A stretch of DNA of 54,118 nucleotides from Pseudomonas gingeri (GCF_013385425.1 NZ_JACAQA010000036.1:59271-113388); one strand, 5' to 3'. Counted from the first letter of the stretch, positions 15,916 to 26,232 are shown. Notes: generated by a model not told the origin, from the letters alone. Translations and numbers: made by a program.

Positions 15916-17361
15916 TCAGCGTTGCGTGGCAGGCACGCCCTGGACAGCGTCTTGCTCGCGTGGCGCGGCTTGGCCCGGGGTTGGCCAGGCTGCCAGGTCC
16001 AGGTCCAGATCGGCGAACTTGCTCGAGTCGAACACCGGCTGGCTGACGCCGGCACGGCGCTGTGCGTCGTAGTCGCGCATCACCCGCAGGCCGACCTTGA
16101 ACAGCATGGCCAGGGCGATCAGGTTGACGAAGGCCAGGCAGGTCATGGTGATGTCGGCGAAGGCGAACACGGTCGACAGGTTCTGCACCGAACCCCATAC
16201 GATCAGGGCCAGCACCAGGGCGCGGTACACCATCAACACGATGCGGTTGCGGGTCAGGAACTGCAGGCTGGTTTCACCCAGGTAGTAGTTGTAGAGGATG
16301 CAGGTGAAGACGAACAGCGACAGGGCGACGCTGACGAACAGGCGGCCCCAGTCACCGACCACGGCGGCCAGGGAGTTCTGGGTCAGGACGATACCGTCAC
16401 CTTCGAAACCCGGGGTGTAGAAACCCGACAGCAGGATCAGCAGGGCGGTACAGGTGCAGATCACGAAGGTGTCGAGGAACACGCTGAACGCCTGGACCAC
16501 GCCTTGGGCGCCCGGGTGCTTCACAGCGGCCACGGCGGCGACGTTTGGCGCGCTGCCCAGACCGGCTTCGTTGGCGAACACGCCACGTTTCACACCCATG
16601 ACGATGGCGCTGCCGAGCAGGCCGCCGAACGCAGGGTCAAGGCCGAAGGCGCTCTTGAAGATGGTTTCCAGCATGGCCGGCACGTGTTCGATCTGGCTGA
16701 AGATCACGTACAGGGTGACGCCGATGTAGGCCAGGGTCTTGACCGGAACCAGCAGGTCGGAAACCGAGGCGATGCGCTTGATGCCGCCGACGAAGACGAT
16801 CGCCAGCAGGACCGCCAGGGCGATGCCGGTGTGGTTCGGCGAGAAGCCGAAGGCGTTCTGCAGCGAGTGGGTCACGGTGTAGGACTGCAGGCCGTTGAAG
16901 GCGAAGCCGTAGGTGACCAGCAGCAGGATGGAGAACACCACCGCCATGCCTTTGAGCTTCAGGCCGTGCTGGATGTAGTAAGCCGGGCCGCCACGGTACA
17001 GGCCGTCGCCATCGGCGCGCTTGTAGACCTGGGCCAGGGTGCATTCGAAGAAGCTGCTGGACATGCCCACCAGTGCGGTGACCCACATCCAGAACACGGC
17101 GCCTGGGCCACCCAGGGTCACGGCGATGCCGACACCGGCGATGTTACCGGCGCCGACGCGGCCGGCGAGGCTCAGCATCAGGGCCTGGAACGAGCTCAGT
17201 TGGCCAGCTTGACCACGAAGGGACTCTTTGAAGACGGTGAACATGTGGCGGAAATGGCGGAACTGGACGAATCGCGAACGAATCGTGAAGTAGCTACCGA
17301 GCCCGACAATGAGCACGATCAGTAATTTCCCTGAGAGGAAGTCGTTGATGACCTCAAGCAT
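15916..17361 (-). CDS. Alanine/glycine:cation symporter family protein (AGCS)
   Basis: A 481-residue inner-membrane symporter of the AGCS family, which drives alanine, glycine or related amino acids inward with Na+ or H+. The family signatures are present: SLAGRVGAGNIAGVGIAVTLGGPGAVFWMW near residue 80, the ECTLAQVYK segment with GGPAYYIQHGLK, and GVKRGVFANEAGLGSAP near 270. About ten hydrophobic helices can be counted. The start at 17361 has GAGGAA eight bases upstream. Neighbouring asparaginase and aspartase genes suggest that the substrate may be an amino acid feeding that route, though this is inference. A perfect palindrome in the promoter region (17578-17596) is a likely operator. Confidence 0.92.
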   Translation of the reverse strand: MLEVINDFLSGKLLIVLIVGLGSYFTIRSRFVQFRHFRHMFTVFKESLRGQAGQLSSFQALMLSLAGRVGAGNIAGVGIAVTLGGPGAVFWMWVTALVGMSSSFFECTLAQVYKRADGDGLYRGGPAYYIQHGLKLKGMAVVFSILLLVTYGFAFNGLQSYTVTHSLQNAFGFSPNHTGIALAVLLAIVFVGGIKRIASVSDLLVPVKTLAYIGVTLYVIFSQIEHVPAMLETIFKSAFGLDPAFGGLLGSAIVMGVKRGVFANEAGLGSAPNVAAVAAVKHPGAQGVVQAFSVFLDTFVICTCTALLILLSGFYTPGFEGDGIVLTQNSLAAVVGDWGRLFVSVALSLFVFTCILYNYYLGETSLQFLTRNRIVLMVYRALVLALIVWGSVQNLSTVFAFADITMTCLAFVNLIALAMLFKVGLRVMRDYDAQRRAGVSQPVFDSSKFADLDLDLAAWPTPGQAAPREQDAVQGVPATQR

Positions 17362-17577
17362 GGAATGGTTCCTCGCTGTTTTTTGATGCAAAGGCGGCTC
17401 GTTCGAAATATCGCGTTACACCCGATGTCACTGGGCAGTGTGGGCTGGCGATCTTTCATCCCGAGCTTGCGCGGGTTGTTTTTAGTGTTGTTTCGCGTGT
17501 TTCAGTGCCGCTGTACCGCGGATCGCTTACGCGAAGAGGGGCGGCACTATACCTATGAGCACCGCAGTCGTCTGTAC

Positions 17578-17596
17578 TCGTTTGTAGTACAAACGA
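17578..17596. promoter_or_regulatory. Perfect palindrome TCGTTTGTA-G-TACAAACGA, putative GntR/FadR-type operator
   Basis: A 9-bp perfect inverted repeat around one base, 217 bp upstream of the symporter start on the minus strand. Its core TTGTAGTACAA fits the TNGTnnnACNA pattern bound by FadR-subfamily GntR regulators. No GntR gene of that type lies in the window. Confidence 0.55.
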
Positions 17597-17662
17597 CGAA
17601 GCGCAGGGTATTTCTGGTGAAGGCAGGGGCCGGGATAGAGCCTTCGTCCTACTTTCGGTTGT

Positions 17663-17697
17663 AAAAAAAAGGGCCTGAAGAGTGACCTTCAGGCCCT
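17663..17697 (-). terminator. Rho-independent terminator of aspA
   Basis: On the minus strand GGGCCTGAAG, loop GTCACT, CTTCAGGCCC, then eight T. It lies 57 bp beyond the aspA stop. Because it is strong, aspA and the downstream symporter gene are probably separate transcripts. Confidence 0.92.
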
Positions 17698-17756
17698 CAA
17701 AAGGTGAGAGGTGTCTAGTCCCTCGACCTGGTGAGCGTGTTGCAGTCCGGTGAAGT

Positions 17757-19181
<1,425 letters not shown>

Positions 19182-19362
19182 GATAGAAATCATCTCGATA
19201 AGAACCCGGTCGGTGCCGGAACGTTGGCAATGCTAGGCTTGAGGGAATTTTTGGGCCAATGCTGTTCAGCACTGGCCTATGCACAAACGGCATAATGTGG
19301 ATGTGACGCGTTGTGTATGACGAGCGTGTGAACCAAAATGGTGCGCATGGTGGGAGGCGCCG

Positions 19363-20280
19363 ATGAATCTCGAAAGCAAATGGTTGGAAGATTTCAGTGC
19401 CCTGGCGGCGACCCGCAGCTTTTCCCAGGCGGCCGAGCGGCGCTTTGTCACGCAGCCGGCGTTCAGCCGACGGATCCGCAGCCTGGAGTCGGCGCTGGGG
19501 CTGACCCTGGTCAACCGCTCGCGCACGCCGATCGAGCTGACGGCGGCGGGGCAGTTGTTCCTGGTGACGGCGCGCACGGTGGTCGAGCAACTGGGCGAGG
19601 TGGTGCGCCATCTGCATCACCTGGAGGGCGGGCAGGGCGAAGTCATGCAGGTGGCGGCGGCGCATTCCCTGGCGCTGGGCTTCTTTCCGCGCTGGATCGC
19701 GCAGTTGCGTAATGAAGGGTTGAATATCGCCACGCGGCTGGTGGCGACCAACGTCGGCGACGCGGTGCATGCGTTGCGCGAGGGTGGCTGTGACTTGATG
19801 CTGGCGTTCTATGACCCGGATGCGGCGTTGCAGATGGATGCGGAGATCTTTCCGTCGATGCACCTGGGGCAGACCGAGATGTTGCCGGTCTGTGCGACGG
19901 GGCCGGATGGCCAGCCGCTGTTCGACCTGGAGGGCGAGGTGAGCGTGCCGTTGCTGGCGTATAGCGCGGGGGCGTTCCTCGGACGCTCGGTGAACCTGTT
20001 GCTGCGCCAGCGCAATCTGCGTTTCACCACTATCTATGAAACCGCGATGGCTGACAGTTTGAAGAGCATGGCGCTGGAAGGGCTGGGCATTGCCTGGGTG
20101 CCGCATCTCAGTGTCCGGGCCGAGTTGGCGCGGGGCGAACTGGTGGTGTGTGGCGGCCCGCAATGGCATGTGCCGCTGGAAATCCGCCTGTATCGCTGTG
20201 CGCTGGTGCGCAAGGCCAATGTGCGTTTGTTGTGGCGCAAGCTCGAAGGCGCGGCGGCACAGACGCCGAGTCCGAATTGA
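19363..20280 (+). CDS. LysR-family transcriptional regulator (YjiE/HypT-like)
   Basis: A 305-residue LysR protein. Residues 1-65 form the winged helix-turn-helix (WLEDFSALAATRSFSQAAERRFVTQPAFSRRIRSLES), where RFVTQPAFSRRI replaces the more usual ...SQPALS. The rest is a periplasmic-binding-fold effector domain (VMQVAAAHSLALGFFPRWI, then ETAMADSLKSMALEGLGIAWVP). The N-terminus resembles E. coli YjiE/HypT, a hypochlorite-responsive regulator. Its divergence from aspA makes aspA a plausible target, but LysR proteins near metabolic genes may control other loci. GGAGGCGCCG supplies the ribosome site. Confidence 0.9.
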   Translation: MNLESKWLEDFSALAATRSFSQAAERRFVTQPAFSRRIRSLESALGLTLVNRSRTPIELTAAGQLFLVTARTVVEQLGEVVRHLHHLEGGQGEVMQVAAAHSLALGFFPRWIAQLRNEGLNIATRLVATNVGDAVHALREGGCDLMLAFYDPDAALQMDAEIFPSMHLGQTEMLPVCATGPDGQPLFDLEGEVSVPLLAYSAGAFLGRSVNLLLRQRNLRFTTIYETAMADSLKSMALEGLGIAWVPHLSVRAELARGELVVCGGPQWHVPLEIRLYRCALVRKANVRLLWRKLEGAAAQTPSPN

Positions 20281-20415
20281 CCTGGAAGTCAGGTAAACCG
20301 GCCTTCAGCGGCTAAAATCCGGCAAACGACAGATGGTCGGTAAAGGTGCGTTTAACGCACTTTTTTCGGTATACTGCGCGGCCTTCGGCCGGCTTGCCCG
20401 GCCCCGATTCGCATG

Positions 20416-20454
20416 ACAAGCCACGCCGGTCTCCCGCGTGGCTTGTTGTTTTTT
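20416..20454 (+). terminator. Terminator-like hairpin in the purE leader
   Basis: ACAAGCCACGC (20416-20426), 9-nt loop, GCGTGGCTTGT (20436-20446), then TGTTTTTT. It is a textbook intrinsic terminator on the plus strand, 38 bp before purE and about 40 bp downstream of a TATACT box (20370-20375). It either ends a short leader RNA, so acting as a purine-responsive attenuator, or closes the LysR transcript. Confidence 0.8.
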
Positions 20455-20491
20455 GACGCGCCCGCGGGCGCCCAAGAGAAGAGGCACGACG

Positions 20492-20983
20492 ATGAGTGCA
20501 CTGGTTGGCGTGATCATGGGCTCCAAGTCCGATTGGTCCACCCTTAGCCACACCGCCGATATGCTGGAAAAGCTCGGCATCCCCTACGAGGTGAAAGTGG
20601 TCTCCGCCCACCGCACCCCGGACCTGCTCTTCCAGTACGCCGAAGAGGCCGAGTCCCGTGGGATCGAGGTGATCATCGCCGGTGCCGGCGGCGCGGCGCA
20701 CCTGCCAGGCATGTGCGCGGCCAAGACCCACCTGCCGGTGCTGGGCGTGCCGGTGCAGTCGGCGATGCTCTCGGGCGTCGACTCGCTGCTGTCGATCGTG
20801 CAGATGCCGGCCGGTATTCCGGTCGCGACCCTGGCCATCGGCAAGGCCGGCGCGATCAATGCCGCGCTGCTCTCGGCGAGCATCCTGGGCGCCAAGCACC
20901 CGCATTTCCACACCGTGCTGAAGAAATTCCGTGCAGAACAGACAGACAGCGTGCTGGACAATCCAGACCCACGCGTCGCCTGA
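20492..20983 (+). CDS. purE: N5-carboxyaminoimidazole ribonucleotide mutase
   Basis: The 163-residue product carries out the second half of AIR carboxylation in purine synthesis, moving CO2 from N5 to C4 of the imidazole. The GVIMGSKSDW phosphate loop and VVSAHRTPD with the catalytic histidine are intact, as is the conserved AGAGGAAHLPGM. The start at 20492 has GAGAAGAGG upstream. purK follows 11 bp after the stop, so the two form an operon. A terminator-like hairpin sits in the leader and could adjust expression. Confidence 0.97.
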   Translation: MSALVGVIMGSKSDWSTLSHTADMLEKLGIPYEVKVVSAHRTPDLLFQYAEEAESRGIEVIIAGAGGAAHLPGMCAAKTHLPVLGVPVQSAMLSGVDSLLSIVQMPAGIPVATLAIGKAGAINAALLSASILGAKHPHFHTVLKKFRAEQTDSVLDNPDPRVA

Positions 20984-20994
20984 GGTTGATGACG

Positions 20995-22077
20995 ATGAAG
21001 ATCGGTGTAATCGGTGGCGGCCAGTTGGGCCGCATGTTGGCGCTGGCGGGTACGCCGCTGGGGATGAACTTCGCTTTCCTGGACCCTGCGCCGGATGCCT
21101 GTGCCGCTGCCCTCGGTGAGCATCTGCGCGCCGATTACGGCGATCAGGATCACCTGCGCCAGTTGGCCGACGAAGTGGACGTGGTGACCTTCGAGTTCGA
21201 AAGCGTCCCGGCGGAAACCGTGGCCTTCCTGTCGCAGTTCGTGCCGGTCTATCCGAGCGCCGAAGCCCTGCGCATCGCCCGTGATCGCTGGTTCGAAAAG
21301 AGCATGTTCAAGGACCTGGGGATTCCCACCCCGGCCTTCGCCGATATCCAGTCCCAGGCGGACCTGGATGCCGCCGTCGCCAGCATCGGCCTGCCGGCCG
21401 TGCTGAAAACCCGCACCCTGGGCTATGACGGCAAGGGCCAGAAAGTCCTGCGCAGCGCGGCCGATGTGGTCGGCACCTTCGCCGAACTGGGCAGCGTCGC
21501 CTGCCTGCTGGAAGGCTTTGTGCCCTTCACCGGGGAAGTCTCGCTGATCGCCGTGCGCGGCCGTGACGGCGAAACCTGCTTCTACCCGCTGGTGCACAAC
21601 ACCCACGACAACGGCATCTTGCGCCTGTCCGTGGCCAGCACCGACCATCCGCTGCAAGCCCTGGCCGAAGAGTATGCCGGCCGGGTGCTCAAGCAGCTGA
21701 ATTATGTCGGTGTGCTGGCGTTCGAGTTCTTTGAAGTCGACGGTGGCCTCAAGGCCAACGAAATCGCGCCACGGGTGCACAACTCCGGGCACTGGACCAC
21801 CGAAGGCGCCGAGTGCAGCCAGTTCGAAAACCACCTGCGGGCGATTGCCGGGCTGCCGCTGGGTTCGACCGCGAAGGTCGGCGAAAGCGCGATGCTCAAC
21901 TTTATCGGCGCCGTGCCGCCGGTGGAGCAGGTGATTGCCATCGCCGATTGCCATCTGCATCACTATGGCAAGGCGTTCAAGGCCGGCCGCAAGGTCGGTC
22001 ACGCGACGCTGCGCTGCGCGGACAAGGCCACGCTGCAGGAGCAGATCCTGCGGGTCGAGGCGTTGATCGCCGAATAA
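20995..22077 (+). CDS. purK: N5-carboxyaminoimidazole ribonucleotide synthase
   Basis: A 360-residue ATP-grasp enzyme that makes N5-CAIR from AIR, bicarbonate and ATP, supplying PurE. It opens with MKIGVIGGGQLGRML, has the ATP-binding KTRTLGYDGKGQ and the metal-binding FEFFEVDGGLKANEIAPRVHNSGHWT. Two in-frame ATG codons lie six bases apart; I prefer the one at 20995 because GAGG is then nine bases upstream. The pair purE-purK is the usual bacterial arrangement. Confidence 0.96.
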   Translation: MKIGVIGGGQLGRMLALAGTPLGMNFAFLDPAPDACAAALGEHLRADYGDQDHLRQLADEVDVVTFEFESVPAETVAFLSQFVPVYPSAEALRIARDRWFEKSMFKDLGIPTPAFADIQSQADLDAAVASIGLPAVLKTRTLGYDGKGQKVLRSAADVVGTFAELGSVACLLEGFVPFTGEVSLIAVRGRDGETCFYPLVHNTHDNGILRLSVASTDHPLQALAEEYAGRVLKQLNYVGVLAFEFFEVDGGLKANEIAPRVHNSGHWTTEGAECSQFENHLRAIAGLPLGSTAKVGESAMLNFIGAVPPVEQVIAIADCHLHHYGKAFKAGRKVGHATLRCADKATLQEQILRVEALIAE

Positions 22078-22183
22078 AGATAGTCAGTGCCGGCGGGAAC
22101 CTACGGTTGCCGCCGGCCTCTGATGGCAGGATGTCAAAGTGCTGACTAGGCTTTGACTGTGCACACTCACCGAGGGAAATGCC

Positions 22184-22429
22184 ATGCACATTATCTGGAC
22201 AATTTTTATCGGCCTCATCGTTGGCCTGGTGGCGCGTTTCCTCAAGCCAGGTGACGACAGCATGGGTTGGATCATGACCATCCTGCTGGGTATCGGTGGT
22301 TCGCTGGCGGCGACCTATGGTGGTCAGGCGCTGGGGATCTATCACGCGGGTCAGAGTGCCGGCTTTATCGGTGCGGTTGTGGGCGCGATTGTCTTGCTGG
22401 TGATCTACAACCTGATCAGAAGAAACTGA
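22184..22429 (+). CDS. GlsB/YeaQ/YmgE-family small membrane protein
   Basis: An 81-residue protein with three hydrophobic helices and the family pattern WTIFIGLIVGLVARFLKPG, then GWIMTILLGIGGSLAATYGGQ and GFIGAVVGAIVLLVIYN. Members are small inner-membrane proteins linked to stress or envelope responses; their molecular role is not established. GAGGGAAA provides the ribosome site. A GC-rich hairpin follows the stop. Confidence 0.92.
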   Translation: MHIIWTIFIGLIVGLVARFLKPGDDSMGWIMTILLGIGGSLAATYGGQALGIYHAGQSAGFIGAVVGAIVLLVIYNLIRRN

Positions 22430-22443
22430 TCCAGGCGATCAAA

Positions 22444-22470
22444 CCCTCTCTGCCGCCATGGCGGAGAGGG
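22444..22470. terminator. Hairpin after the GlsB-like gene
   Basis: CCCTCTCTGCC-GCCAT-GGCGGAGAGGG forms an 11-pair stem with one G-T wobble, 15 bp after the stop. There is no T-run, so termination is probably incomplete. Confidence 0.5.
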
Positions 22471-22509
22471 CTAGAATGTGCGACATCCTCTCTGTTTTCG
22501 AGTCTCCCC

Positions 22510-23046
22510 ATGCGCCGTCTTCTTTTGACCCTTGTTTTCCTGGGCAGTGGCCTGGCCCATGCCGGTGAACTTCCGGAAACCGACTGGCTGGAACTGATGC
22601 CCAAGTCGGACCAGAAAGCCCTTGAGCAAATGCCGGAAATCACCCACAACACGCCCGAGGGCGACGGTACTTTTACCGCCAAGGGTGGGTTGAAGCAGAG
22701 CAAGGGTTTGCCGGCGGTGATGTATTCGACCAAGACCGTGGCGGCGATGGACGGCAAGGATATTCGCATCGGTGGGTATCCGGTGCCGCTGGAGACCGAC
22801 GCCAAGGGCCGCAGCACGTTGTTTTTCCTGGTGCCGTACCCGGGCGCCTGCATCCACGTGCCGCCACCGCCGCCCAATCAACTGGTGCTGGTGCGGTATC
22901 CCAGGGGTTTGAAGCTGGATGATATCTATACGCCGCTGTGGGTGACCGGCACGCTGAAGATCGAGAAGGTCAGCAATGACCTGGCCGACGCGGCGTATGC
23001 GCTGGATGCGGGGAAGGTGCGGGTGGTGAAGGAGTCGGATCTGTAA
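22510..23046 (+). CDS. DUF3299 domain protein, secreted
   Basis: A 178-residue protein with a signal peptide (MRRLLLTLVFLGSGLAHA). The mature part contains GYPVPLETDAKGRSTLFFLVPYPGACIHVPPPPPNQLVLV, the hallmark of DUF3299, in which the conserved Cys-Ile-His and the Pro run are nearly invariant. The fold is probably an OB-like beta barrel in the periplasm. Its function is unknown. The start is an ATG directly after a CCCC stretch with no good ribosome site, so the exact start is less sure than the family. A REP doublet follows the gene. Confidence 0.85.
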   Translation: MRRLLLTLVFLGSGLAHAGELPETDWLELMPKSDQKALEQMPEITHNTPEGDGTFTAKGGLKQSKGLPAVMYSTKTVAAMDGKDIRIGGYPVPLETDAKGRSTLFFLVPYPGACIHVPPPPPNQLVLVRYPRGLKLDDIYTPLWVTGTLKIEKVSNDLADAAYALDAGKVRVVKESDL

Positions 23047-23101
23047 GGCGCGAGATCTTCGGCGCTTGTCAGATCGTCTTCGCGGCGGTGCGGCGATCCG
23101 A

Positions 23102-23185
23102 CAAGCCCTGCTCCTACAGTGTTGTGTCGTGCACAAGATCGGTGAGCGACGACGTACTGTAGGAGCAGGGCTTGCCCGCGAAGGC
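23102..23185. repeat. REP doublet in outward orientation
   Basis: CAAGCCCTGCTCCTACA (23102-23118) and TGTAGGAGCAGGGCTTGCCC.. (23158-23185) face opposite to the usual REPIN, with the GTAGGAGC ends inside. It looks like the right half of one REPIN and the left half of another, or a partly decayed cluster; a further degraded half lies at about 23078-23100. Confidence 0.8.
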
Positions 23186-23197
23186 CGCGACGCGGTC

Positions 23198-24100
23198 TCA
23201 AGCCAGGCGCTGACTACCGATGGTCACACCCAACGTATGACTTGCCCCCGTCGCCAGCGTCACCACGTCATCCATCACGTTCGCGGTCTCGATGCAGAGC
23301 ATCTTCTGCCAACCATCGTCGGCCATATCGCTGAACTGGCTGGCCCGACCAATCCACGGATTCCAGATCACCGCCGTCCGCGAACCGCTGCTGGTCAGCT
23401 GGATACGCCGCTGCCAGTCCGAATCGACAATGCTCAACTGCGATGGCGCATCCTGGTAGATGCGGTCGGTCTCGCCGCTAAAGTGCAAGCTGCCCATCTG
23501 CGTCGTCGACTGCCAGTCCTCCAGCGTATCGATATAGCTCAGGCCCTCGACCCCTTCGACCCGCACATTGCGCACATCGCTGACGGCGAAATAGGTGTGC
23601 AGCGCCTGGCTGATGCTGACCGGATGATCGTCCTGGTTTTCGCTGGTCAGCTCGACATGCAAGGTCTCACCCAGGCGAATACGCAGGCTCAGACCAACCT
23701 TGTGCGGCCAGCCCGGCAGACCGCCTTCGGGCAGCGGCAGGCTGAACGTCACGTTCACCGCCTCGCCTTCGGCTTCGATGCCCTGCAACGTCCAGTTCAT
23801 TGTCCGCACCAAACCGTGGGCCGTGGCGGCCTCGCTGCTCTGGCGCATGGCCTGCACGCTGTCCGGATTACGCGAAAAGTTGCCGAACCACGGCCAGCAC
23901 ACCGGCACCCCAGCGCGAATGCCCTGGCCTTGCTTGAACACGGCCTCGTTGTTGAGCCAGATCAGCGGCGGTTGCCCGGCCAACTGGTAACTGAGGATCT
24001 GCGCGCCTTGTTGCGCCACCAGCAATTCGGCCTGGCCGTGGCTGATCCGCCAGCCGTTCAGCTCATCCAGTTTTACCGCTTCAACATGGGGCGTGGTCAT
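23198..24100 (-). CDS. D-hexose-6-phosphate mutarotase (YeaD-like)
   Basis: A 300-residue aldose-epimerase-fold protein that interconverts alpha and beta anomers of hexose 6-phosphates. Visible family points are GQGIRAGVPVCWPWFG, HGLVRTMNW with the conserved histidine, the LHTYFAVSDV strand and CIETANVMDD with the conserved catalytic glutamate. The thioesterase gene lies 51 bp upstream on the same strand, so they may be co-transcribed. It is probably cytoplasmic. Confidence 0.92.
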   Translation of the reverse strand: MTTPHVEAVKLDELNGWRISHGQAELLVAQQGAQILSYQLAGQPPLIWLNNEAVFKQGQGIRAGVPVCWPWFGNFSRNPDSVQAMRQSSEAATAHGLVRTMNWTLQGIEAEGEAVNVTFSLPLPEGGLPGWPHKVGLSLRIRLGETLHVELTSENQDDHPVSISQALHTYFAVSDVRNVRVEGVEGLSYIDTLEDWQSTTQMGSLHFSGETDRIYQDAPSQLSIVDSDWQRRIQLTSSGSRTAVIWNPWIGRASQFSDMADDGWQKMLCIETANVMDDVVTLATGASHTLGVTIGSQRLA

Positions 24101-24151
24101 GGTGTTCTCGCAAGACAGGGAGTTGTAACGGGCCGCGCGCGGGCGGCCGGA

Positions 24152-24550
24152 TTAACGCCGTGGCACGGAGCGGGTGCGCCCGCTGCCGTCGATGGCCACG
24201 AACACAAACGCCGCTTCGGTGACCTTGCGCCATTCGCTGGTCAGCGGATCGTCGCTCCACACCTCGACCATCATCCGCATCGAGCTGCGGCCGATTTCTT
24301 CGGTATGGGTATAAAAGGACAGTTGCGCGCCGACGGCGACCGGGACCAGGAATGCCATGCGGTCGATGGACACCGTGGCCACCCGGCCGCCGGCCACTTT
24401 ACTGGCCATGGCGGTGCCGGCCAGGTCCATCTGGCTGACCAGCCAGCCGCCATAAATGTCGCCGAAACCGTTGGCTTCACGCGGGAGCGCGGTGATTTGC
24501 AGGGCGAGATCGCCTTGCGGGATTGGATCTTCTTGTTCGAGTTCGATCAT
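24152..24550 (-). CDS. Acyl-CoA thioesterase, YciA-like hotdog fold
   Basis: The 132-residue product has the hotdog-fold thioesterase core: NGFGDIYGGWLVSQMDLAGTAMA, with the catalytic aspartate, and VATVSIDRMAFLVPVAVGAQLSFY. Such enzymes hydrolyse acyl-CoAs to fatty acids and CoA. I place the start at 24550 (GAGG ten bases upstream) instead of an in-frame ATG 60 bp earlier. It probably shares a transcript with the mutarotase gene downstream. Confidence 0.9.
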   Translation of the reverse strand: MIELEQEDPIPQGDLALQITALPREANGFGDIYGGWLVSQMDLAGTAMASKVAGGRVATVSIDRMAFLVPVAVGAQLSFYTHTEEIGRSSMRMMVEVWSDDPLTSEWRKVTEAAFVFVAIDGSGRTRSVPRR

Positions 24551-24922
24551 GCCGGGGTGCCTCTGACCCGTAACGCTACGTTGGTACTGCAGGTGAATAG
24601 CCGTCTTCAAGAAAAACGATTCAGCCCGAACATACTACGTTCGTTACGTTTCTCGTAAGCCGCACTAAGGGAAACTCTGCGAAAGCGGCTGGTTCGGCCC
24701 AACGGCGTTTTCGCACAATACCCCTCTAGCCTGCGGGTTTTACCCGGCGCAGGGCACGAGTATATCGGTCGGTAGACCGCGAGACGACCTCCCGGTTCTC
24801 ATTTTTGCCGACGAATGCGCCGATCCATGTGCTTTTACGAACAATTTGCTATCGTGCCAGACCTGCTCCCAGCCTGAGTCGAGCCTTGCGTGGCTCATAG
24901 ACGTGCCCAATAAGAGAAGCCC
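24551..24922. other. Intergenic region upstream of the MHS transporter
   Basis: A 372-bp gap between divergent genes. It contains an imperfect hairpin around CCTGCGGGT..ACCCGGCGCAGG (about 24730-24755) and ends with AAGAGAAG as the likely ribosome site of the transporter. No clear promoter, operator or small gene was found. Confidence 0.45.
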
Positions 24923-26212
24923 ATGACCACCGCGTCCACCCCGATTGCGCAACCCGCGCGCCCGCTGACCCGTAACGACTACAAGACTTTATCGCTGTCT
25001 GCCCTGGGCGGTGCGCTGGAGTTCTACGACTTTATCATTTTCGTGTTTTTTGCCGCAGTGGTCGGCAAGTTGTTTTTCCCGGCGGACATGCCCGAGTGGC
25101 TGCGCCTGATGCAGACCTTCGGGATTTTCGCCGCCGGCTACCTGGCCCGGCCACTGGGCGGCATCGTGATGGCGCACTTCGGCGACCTGCTGGGGCGCAA
25201 GAAGATGTTCACCCTGAGTATTTTCCTGATGGCGGTGCCGACCCTGATCATGGGCCTGCTGCCGACCTATGGGCAGATCGGCATCTGGGCGCCGATCCTG
25301 CTGTTGCTGATGCGGGTGATCCAGGGCGCGGCCATCGGCGGTGAAGTGCCGGGGGCCTGGGTGTTCGTCGCCGAACACGTGCCGGAGCGCAAGATCGGCT
25401 TTGCCTGCGGCACCCTGACTTCGGGCCTGACCGCCGGCATCCTGCTCGGTTCGTTGGTGGCGACCCTGATCAACAGCCTTTATACCCCGCTGGAAGTGGC
25501 GGATTACGCCTGGCGGATCCCGTTCCTGCTGGGCGGTGTGTTCGGCCTGTTCTCGGTCTACCTGCGCCGCTGGCTGCACGAGACCCCGGTGTTCGCCGAG
25601 TTGCAGCAACGCAAGGCGCTGTCCGACGGCATCCCGCTGGGCGCGGTGCTGCGTGATCATCGCGGCGCGATCCTGATCTCGATGCTGTTGACCTGGGTGC
25701 TGTCCGCTGGCGTGGTGGTGGTGATCCTGATGACCCCGACCGTGCTGCAAACGGCTTTTCACTTTTCCCCGACCATTTCGCTGGAAGCCAACAGCCTGGC
25801 GACGATCTGCCTGACCCTGGGTTGCATCCTTTCCGGTGCGCTGGCCGACCGTTTTGGTGCCGGGCGGGTCTTTGTGTTCGGCAGCCTGGGGTTGATGGTG
25901 ACGTTCTGGACCTTCTATAGCACCGTACCGACTCACCCCGAGTGGCTGTTCCCGCTGTATGCCCTGAGCGGCCTGTTCGTCGGCACCATCGGTGCGACGC
26001 CTTACGTGATGGTCAAGGCGTTCCCGGCGGTGGTGCGCTTCAGTGGCCTGTCGTTCTCCTACAACCTGGCCTACGCGATCTTCGGCGGCCTGACCCCGAT
26101 GATCGTCACCCTGCTGCTCAAGGAAAGCCCGATGGGCCCCGCCTATTATGTGGCGATCATTTGCGGCATCGGTGTGCTGGTGGGCGGGTATCTGTGGTCG
26201 AAGGGGCGTTAA
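24923..26212 (+). CDS. MFS transporter, metabolite:H+ symporter type
   Basis: A 429-residue major-facilitator protein with about twelve membrane helices. The opening GALEFYDFIIFVFFAA and the loop HFGDLLGRKKMF are typical of the metabolite:H+ symporter branch that includes alpha-ketoglutarate, citrate and proline/betaine carriers. A second signature is the RVIQGAAIGGEVPGAWVFVAEH helix. The C-terminal half has FVGTIGATPYVMVKAFP and FSYNLAYAIFGG. The substrate is probably a carboxylate but is not readable. The gene stands alone; the PIN/XRE pair lies convergent 20 bp downstream. Confidence 0.9.
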   Translation: MTTASTPIAQPARPLTRNDYKTLSLSALGGALEFYDFIIFVFFAAVVGKLFFPADMPEWLRLMQTFGIFAAGYLARPLGGIVMAHFGDLLGRKKMFTLSIFLMAVPTLIMGLLPTYGQIGIWAPILLLLMRVIQGAAIGGEVPGAWVFVAEHVPERKIGFACGTLTSGLTAGILLGSLVATLINSLYTPLEVADYAWRIPFLLGGVFGLFSVYLRRWLHETPVFAELQQRKALSDGIPLGAVLRDHRGAILISMLLTWVLSAGVVVVILMTPTVLQTAFHFSPTISLEANSLATICLTLGCILSGALADRFGAGRVFVFGSLGLMVTFWTFYSTVPTHPEWLFPLYALSGLFVGTIGATPYVMVKAFPAVVRFSGLSFSYNLAYAIFGGLTPMIVTLLLKESPMGPAYYVAIICGIGVLVGGYLWSKGR

Positions 26213-26232
26213 GCGGCGGTTAAAAGCGCGCG

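Noticed and set aside
15922..17325. A 467-codon plus-strand frame opposite the AGCS symporter
   Set aside because: Composition is Gly/Asp/Gln/His-rich and low in complexity; the minus-strand symporter has clear family signatures.
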